This document shows, in pieces, positions 5,519 to 8,815 of a stretch of DNA of 8,815 bases; positions within the stretch are counted from its first letter, which is position 1, and every line of letters begins with the position of its first letter. Source of the DNA: an uncultured Desulfohalobiaceae bacterium (GTDB lineage Bacteria; Desulfobacterota; Desulfovibrionia; Desulfovibrionales; Desulfonatronovibrionaceae); assembly GCA_913055195.1 (NCBI GenBank), contig CAJXJU010000032.1, forward strand, positions 1 to 8,815, written 5' to 3'. The notes below the pieces were generated by a model that saw nothing but the letters and a program-made list of their open reading frames with translations, did not search any database and had not been told where the DNA came from. Both the position numbers and the translations under genes were made by a program.

Positions 5519-6847
5519 CTATTTTCTCCCAATACAAAAATAAGCAAATCCCTTTTCTGCCAGAAGTTCAGGTGAATACAAATTACGTCCGTCAAAAACT
5601 ATTGGCGCTGATAATTCTTCTTTTATCTTTAAAAAGTCAGGGTTCCTGAACTGGTTCCATTCTGTGACAACAGCCAGAGCATTTGCACCCTTCAAAACAG
5701 CATACTGTTCATCCAATACATCCACCAATTCATTGTCTTTTAATATTTTTCGAGCATTTTTGCCAGCCTCAGGATCAAAGGCCTGGATACGCATTCCCCT
5801 GGAGGTCAACTCTTCAATAATCTCCAATGAAGGAGCTTCCCGCATATCATCTGTATTGGCCTTAAAAGCTAATCCCCACAAAGCCAGAACCTTCCCTTCA
5901 ACTCCGCCTTGATGCTCAAAATAATCAATGATTTTCCTGGCTAACACCCTTTTTTGCCTTTTATTTACCTCATCCACTGCTTCTAAAAGTTCAGGCTGGA
6001 ATCCGCTTTCATTGGCAGTTTGAATCAGGGCCTTGACGTCCTTGGGAAAACACGATCCGCCATAGCCAACACCCGGATAAATAAAATGATAGCCAATACG
6101 GTGATCTGAACCTATGCCTATGCGCACATCACGCACATCAGCTCCGACGCGTTCACAGATATTGGCAATTTCATTGATAAATGAAATCTTCGTGGCCAGC
6201 ATGCAATTGGCTGCATATTTAGTCATCTCTGCACTGCGCACAGACATAACAATCAACTTATCTCTGCTGCGCGCAAATGGGGCATACAATGCCTTTAACA
6301 GCTCTGCTGTCCGTATATTATCCGTTCCCACAACAACTCTGTCCGGCTTCATAAAGTCATTAACAGCATCACCTTCTTTTAAAAATTCAGGATTGGAAAC
6401 AACATCAAACTCCAGGTGTGCCTCTCTTTTATTCAATTCTTCCTGAATTATGGATCTGACCTTATCAGCAGTGCCCACGGGTACTGTGGACTTGTCCACC
6501 ACTATCTTATAATCTTCCATATGCTGGCCTATATCCTTAGCTACCTGAAAAACATAGGATAAGTCAGCACTGCCATCTTCTCTGGGTGGAGTGCCCACAC
6601 AAATGAAAACAAAGAGGGAGTCTTTAAGCCCTTCTCTTATATCTGTAGTGAATAAAAGCCGACCCTGAGCATGGTTTCTCCTGACCAATTCCTCCAAACC
6701 AGGTTCATAGATATGCACCCGTCCATTGCGTAAGCTTTCGACTACTTGCGGATTTATATCCACACAATAAACCTTATTACCCATTTCAGCAAAACAGGCA
6801 GCAGAGACAAGACCTACATACCCGGTGCCTACAATACATATATTCAT
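5519..6847 (-). CDS. ugd: UDP-glucose 6-dehydrogenase
   Basis: Oxidises UDP-glucose to UDP-glucuronate with two NAD+, in the cytoplasm, feeding polysaccharide synthesis. It has 442 residues, a normal length. In order: the NAD-binding Rossmann motif GTGYVG (7-12), [23 protein letters not shown] (152-159), EMTKYAANC with a conserved Lys near 210, the catalytic Cys 266 in GGSCFPKD, and the C-terminal UDP-binding part ([17 protein letters not shown]). I start at ATG 6847 because AAAGGAGG precedes it by 11 bases and the family begins at the Rossmann strand; the frame is open a further 10 codons upstream to 6877. The stop is TAG, followed five codons later by TAA. It is the first gene of the leftward operon and the only intact one before the TA region. 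Confidence 0.95.
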   Translation of the reverse strand: MNICIVGTGYVGLVSAACFAEMGNKVYCVDINPQVVESLRNGRVHIYEPGLEELVRRNHAQGRLLFTTDIREGLKDSLFVFICVGTPPREDGSADLSYVFQVAKDIGQHMEDYKIVVDKSTVPVGTADKVRSIIQEELNKREAHLEFDVVSNPEFLKEGDAVNDFMKPDRVVVGTDNIRTAELLKALYAPFARSRDKLIVMSVRSAEMTKYAANCMLATKISFINEIANICERVGADVRDVRIGIGSDHRIGYHFIYPGVGYGGSCFPKDVKALIQTANESGFQPELLEAVDEVNKRQKRVLARKIIDYFEHQGGVEGKVLALWGLAFKANTDDMREAPSLEIIEELTSRGMRIQAFDPEAGKNARKILKDNELVDVLDEQYAVLKGANALAVVTEWNQFRNPDFLKIKEELSAPIVFDGRNLYSPELLAEKGFAYFCIGRK

Positions 6848-6885
6848 TATTTTTTTGCCCTCCTTTCTATCTAGCATTTTCTAAA

Positions 6886-6914
6886 AAAATAATATAATTA
6901 CTTCAAAAGGTCAA
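6886..6914 (-). promoter_or_regulatory. possible promoter of the ugd operon
   Basis: On the minus strand TTGACC (6909-6914) and TATTTT (6886-6891) are 17 bp apart, a fair sigma70-type fit (5/6 and 4/6). They would start transcription about 32 bases before the ugd ATG. The site shares the intergenic space with the signal for mtaD. Confidence 0.4.
6893..6898 (+). promoter_or_regulatory. possible -10 element for mtaD
   Basis: A perfect TATAAT sits 34 bases before the mtaD ATG in the divergent intergenic region. No good -35 box is found at the right distance, so this is a weak call. Confidence 0.3.
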
Positions 6915-6932
6915 AAAAAAAGGAGACCATTA

Positions 6933-8195
6933 ATGAGCATTTTAATCAAAAATGTTTATCTGGAATCTAACAAGGTGGATGTCTATATTCGAGGCAATCG
7001 TTTTGAAAAGATTGGGCAGAATTTAAAAGAGCAGGCCGATGTAATTATTGATGGCACTGACAGGGCTATTTTGCCTTCTTTTGTCAATGGGCACACACAC
7101 GCTGCCATGACCTTGCTCAGGGGGTATGCTGACGATCTGGAGCTACACACCTGGCTTACCCGGCACATCTGGCCTTTTGAACAGACACTAACTTCAGAAG
7201 ATGTGTATCTGGGAACCAAACTGGCCTGTCTGGAAATGATCAAATCCGGAACTACCTTTTTTAGTGATATGTACTGGTATATGGACGGAACATTACAGGC
7301 TGTTCAGGAAATGGGCCTGCGCGCGGCCCTGTCTTCTGTTTTTATTGATTTTAACGACCCTAAAAAGGCCAAAAAATTCAGAAAACGAACCAGAGAATTC
7401 TTTGCCAATCATACAAACACAGAAAGAATAATCTTCACATTAGGCCCCCATGCCATCTATACCGTATCCAGAGAGTCGCTCACCTGGCTCAAAGAATTTG
7501 CCCGGGAAAAAGACCTCCTCATTCATATACACGTTGCTGAGACCAGAAAAGAAGTAGAGGACTGTATTAAGGAGCATGGACTGACTCCAGTGCGCTATTT
7601 AGACAAAATTGGATTTTTGGGTCCCAACATCATTTCCTGCCATAATATCTGGGTTGATGAAGAGGAAATGGACATTTTAGCTCAAAATGAGGTAAAAATT
7701 GTACATAATCCCATATCAAATATGAAGCTTGCCTCTGGCATTTTTCCTTATGCAAAATTAAAGGAACGCGGCTTGATTATTGGACTGGGCACGGATGGTT
7801 GCGCGTCCAATAACAATCTGGACATGTTCGAAGAGATGAAAGTAGCTTCGCTTCTGGCCAAAATATCATCAGATGACCCAACAAATTTTACAGCTAAAGA
7901 GGCCTTTGACTGCGCAACTGTTAATGGGGCAAGGATTTTTGGTCTGGATATGGGAGAAATTGCTCCAGGTAAACTTGCTGATTGTATTCTGGTCGATTTA
8001 AACCACCCGCAACTTGTACCCAACCACAACCTGATCTCAAATATTGTTTACGCGGCCTCAGGTGATTGTGTAGTTACCACCATTTGTAATGGTAAAATAC
8101 TTATGCAAGACAGAGTAGTACCTGGAGAAAAAGAACTGGTTGCTGAAGTTAAAGATAGGATCAGAGAAAAATTAGGGCAAAAAGCCAATGGCTAA
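6933..8195 (+). CDS. mtaD: MtaD-type deaminase (5-methylthioadenosine/S-adenosylhomocysteine deaminase)
   Basis: A 420-residue amidohydrolase-superfamily metalloenzyme that deaminates adenosine derivatives such as S-adenosylhomocysteine and methylthioadenosine to inosine forms, in the cytoplasm. Metal-site residues are visible: H54 and H56 in NGHTHAA, H200 in HIHVAET, H237 in SCHNIW and D288 in GTDG. HNPISNMKLASGI (from 258) is the usual family block. The final beta-domain ends ADCILVDLNHPQLVP and VCNGK-like TTICNGKIL. The start at ATG 6933 follows AGGAG at 6921-6925. Exact substrate choice within this subgroup cannot be read from the sequence; related proteins are often labelled chlorohydrolase or guanine deaminase. 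It is divergent from ugd and is followed 17 bp downstream by cobO, probably in one transcript. Confidence 0.9.
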   Translation: MSILIKNVYLESNKVDVYIRGNRFEKIGQNLKEQADVIIDGTDRAILPSFVNGHTHAAMTLLRGYADDLELHTWLTRHIWPFEQTLTSEDVYLGTKLACLEMIKSGTTFFSDMYWYMDGTLQAVQEMGLRAALSSVFIDFNDPKKAKKFRKRTREFFANHTNTERIIFTLGPHAIYTVSRESLTWLKEFAREKDLLIHIHVAETRKEVEDCIKEHGLTPVRYLDKIGFLGPNIISCHNIWVDEEEMDILAQNEVKIVHNPISNMKLASGIFPYAKLKERGLIIGLGTDGCASNNNLDMFEEMKVASLLAKISSDDPTNFTAKEAFDCATVNGARIFGLDMGEIAPGKLADCILVDLNHPQLVPNHNLISNIVYAASGDCVVTTICNGKILMQDRVVPGEKELVAEVKDRIREKLGQKANG

Positions 8196-8200
8196 AGGTT

Positions 8201-8215
8201 GAGGAGGATATTATT
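8201..8215 (+). promoter_or_regulatory. strong Shine-Dalgarno followed by an ATT start
   Basis: GAGGAGG at 8201-8207 is followed, five bases on, by ATT at 8213-8215 in the cobO frame. The frame is open upstream only to a TAG at 8156 and contains no ATG, GTG or TTG before 8270, which lies beyond the Walker A motif. Another in-frame ATT lies at 8210. Confidence 0.6.
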
Positions 8216-8728
8216 AGAGCAATACTTATCATTTACACTGGTCAGGGCAAAGGAAAAACATCCGCTGCAGTGGGCCAGGCCATAAGAGCCCTGGGCCAGG
8301 GCTTTAAAGTAGTTTTTGGGCAATTTCTTAAACGAAACGGCCAGGCTGGCGAACAAAAGGTATTAAAAGAGCTTCTCGATGAAAATTTCTGGGCCTCTGG
8401 CATTGGTTTCTTTCGCTTTGGGACCGAAAAGAAAAAACACCAAAAAAAGGCCCTGGAACTTCTGGAGTGGGCAGAGCAAAAAATAGATTCTGGCATAGAC
8501 ATGCTGATTCTGGATGAGGCCATTTATGCCTTAAATATGAAACTACTGCGAAAGCAGGATATAGAAAAACTTATCACTCATTGTAGAAAACATGATGTGC
8601 ATTTAGTTCTCACAGGCAGAAATTCCCCGGAATGGTTAACCACCCTGGCTGACCTGGTTTCAGAAATAAAGGAAGTTAAGCACCCATATCAAAAAGGAAT
8701 AAAGGCCCAAAAAGGAATAGAATATTAA
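8213..8728 (+). CDS. cobO: corrinoid adenosyltransferase, CobO/BtuR family, with a probable AUU start
   Basis: Transfers adenosyl from ATP to cobalt(I) corrinoids, a late step in coenzyme B12 synthesis or salvage, in the cytoplasm. The product is 171 residues. RAILIIYTGQGKGKTSAAVGQAIR carries the Walker A motif GQGKGKTS at 10-17. LDEAIYALN is the Walker B region, HLVLTGR follows, and the tail VKHPYQKGIKAQKGIEY is the classic C-terminus of the family. A conventional start (GTG 8270) would delete the P-loop, so the gene must begin earlier, most simply at ATT 8213 behind GAGGAGG. The gene begins 17 bp after mtaD. Confidence 0.88.
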   Translation: MRAILIIYTGQGKGKTSAAVGQAIRALGQGFKVVFGQFLKRNGQAGEQKVLKELLDENFWASGIGFFRFGTEKKKHQKKALELLEWAEQKIDSGIDMLILDEAIYALNMKLLRKQDIEKLITHCRKHDVHLVLTGRNSPEWLTTLADLVSEIKEVKHPYQKGIKAQKGIEY

Positions 8729-8815
8729 ATAACTCAACTTTCTGAGTTGAAAAAATATCCAATATTTTCAATCAGTTACAGAGTCGAATTGTCAGTGTAT
8801 TCAGTTTTCAGGAAA
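8729..8815. other. downstream flank of cobO with a small inverted repeat
   Basis: AACTCA (8731-8736) and TGAGTT (8743-8748) can form a 6-bp stem with a 6-base loop just after the cobO stop. An A run, not a T run, follows on the plus strand, so it is not a good intrinsic terminator. No gene is seen up to the window end. Confidence 0.35.

Noticed and set aside
8731..8748. Intrinsic terminator after cobO
   Set aside because: The stem is only 6 bp and AT-rich, and the run that follows is A, not T, on the plus strand.

Overview
The window is AT-rich, and its gene content suggests a Gram-negative, probably anaerobic bacterium. My best guess is a low-GC member of the Desulfobacterota; this is inferred from the look of the proteins, since there is no rRNA or marker gene. 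It holds two divergent transcription units separated by about 85 bp (6848-6932). The leftward unit is a nucleotide-sugar operon for surface polysaccharide: ugd (UDP-glucose dehydrogenase), rfbF (glucose-1-phosphate cytidylyltransferase), rfbG (CDP-glucose 4,6-dehydratase) and rfbH (CDP-4-keto-6-deoxyglucose-3-dehydrase). These are the first steps towards CDP-3,6-dideoxyhexoses. The rightward unit encodes an MtaD-type adenosine-derivative deaminase and a CobO/BtuR corrinoid adenosyltransferase.

The unusual part is the left 3.6 kb. Toxin-antitoxin (TA) modules sit between and inside the rfb genes. The complete rfbH (1613-3226) is one continuous reading frame that starts with a PemK/MazF-like toxin domain of about 105 residues and runs straight into an otherwise complete RfbH. 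A small antitoxin gene directly upstream overlaps its start. At the left edge (1-432) a second, clearly different PemK-like toxin also runs in frame into the start of RfbH. The two copies are identical for 54 bp in the rfbH part and diverge at the same place. A third antitoxin-toxin pair (1033-1564) lies between the two rfbH copies. Its toxin loses its 3' end to a second, out-of-frame copy of the last 74 bp of rfbG. So different TA cassettes occur between the same two flanks (rfbG tail, rfbH head), as if the middle had been exchanged or the unit duplicated with different contents.

The two upstream pathway genes look broken in the sequence given. rfbF has an in-frame TAG where the family has tryptophan, plus an extra G in a G run. 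rfbG has an in-frame TAG, also at a likely tryptophan position. ugd and rfbH are open throughout. Either the CDP-sugar branch is decaying, or it is switched or recoded, or the sequence has errors at these three points.

On the right arm, mtaD is complete. cobO follows it closely but has no ATG, GTG or TTG before its Walker A motif. A strong Shine-Dalgarno is followed instead by ATT, so an AUU start is the simplest reading. I saw no tRNA, rRNA, CRISPR array, transposase or integrase gene.
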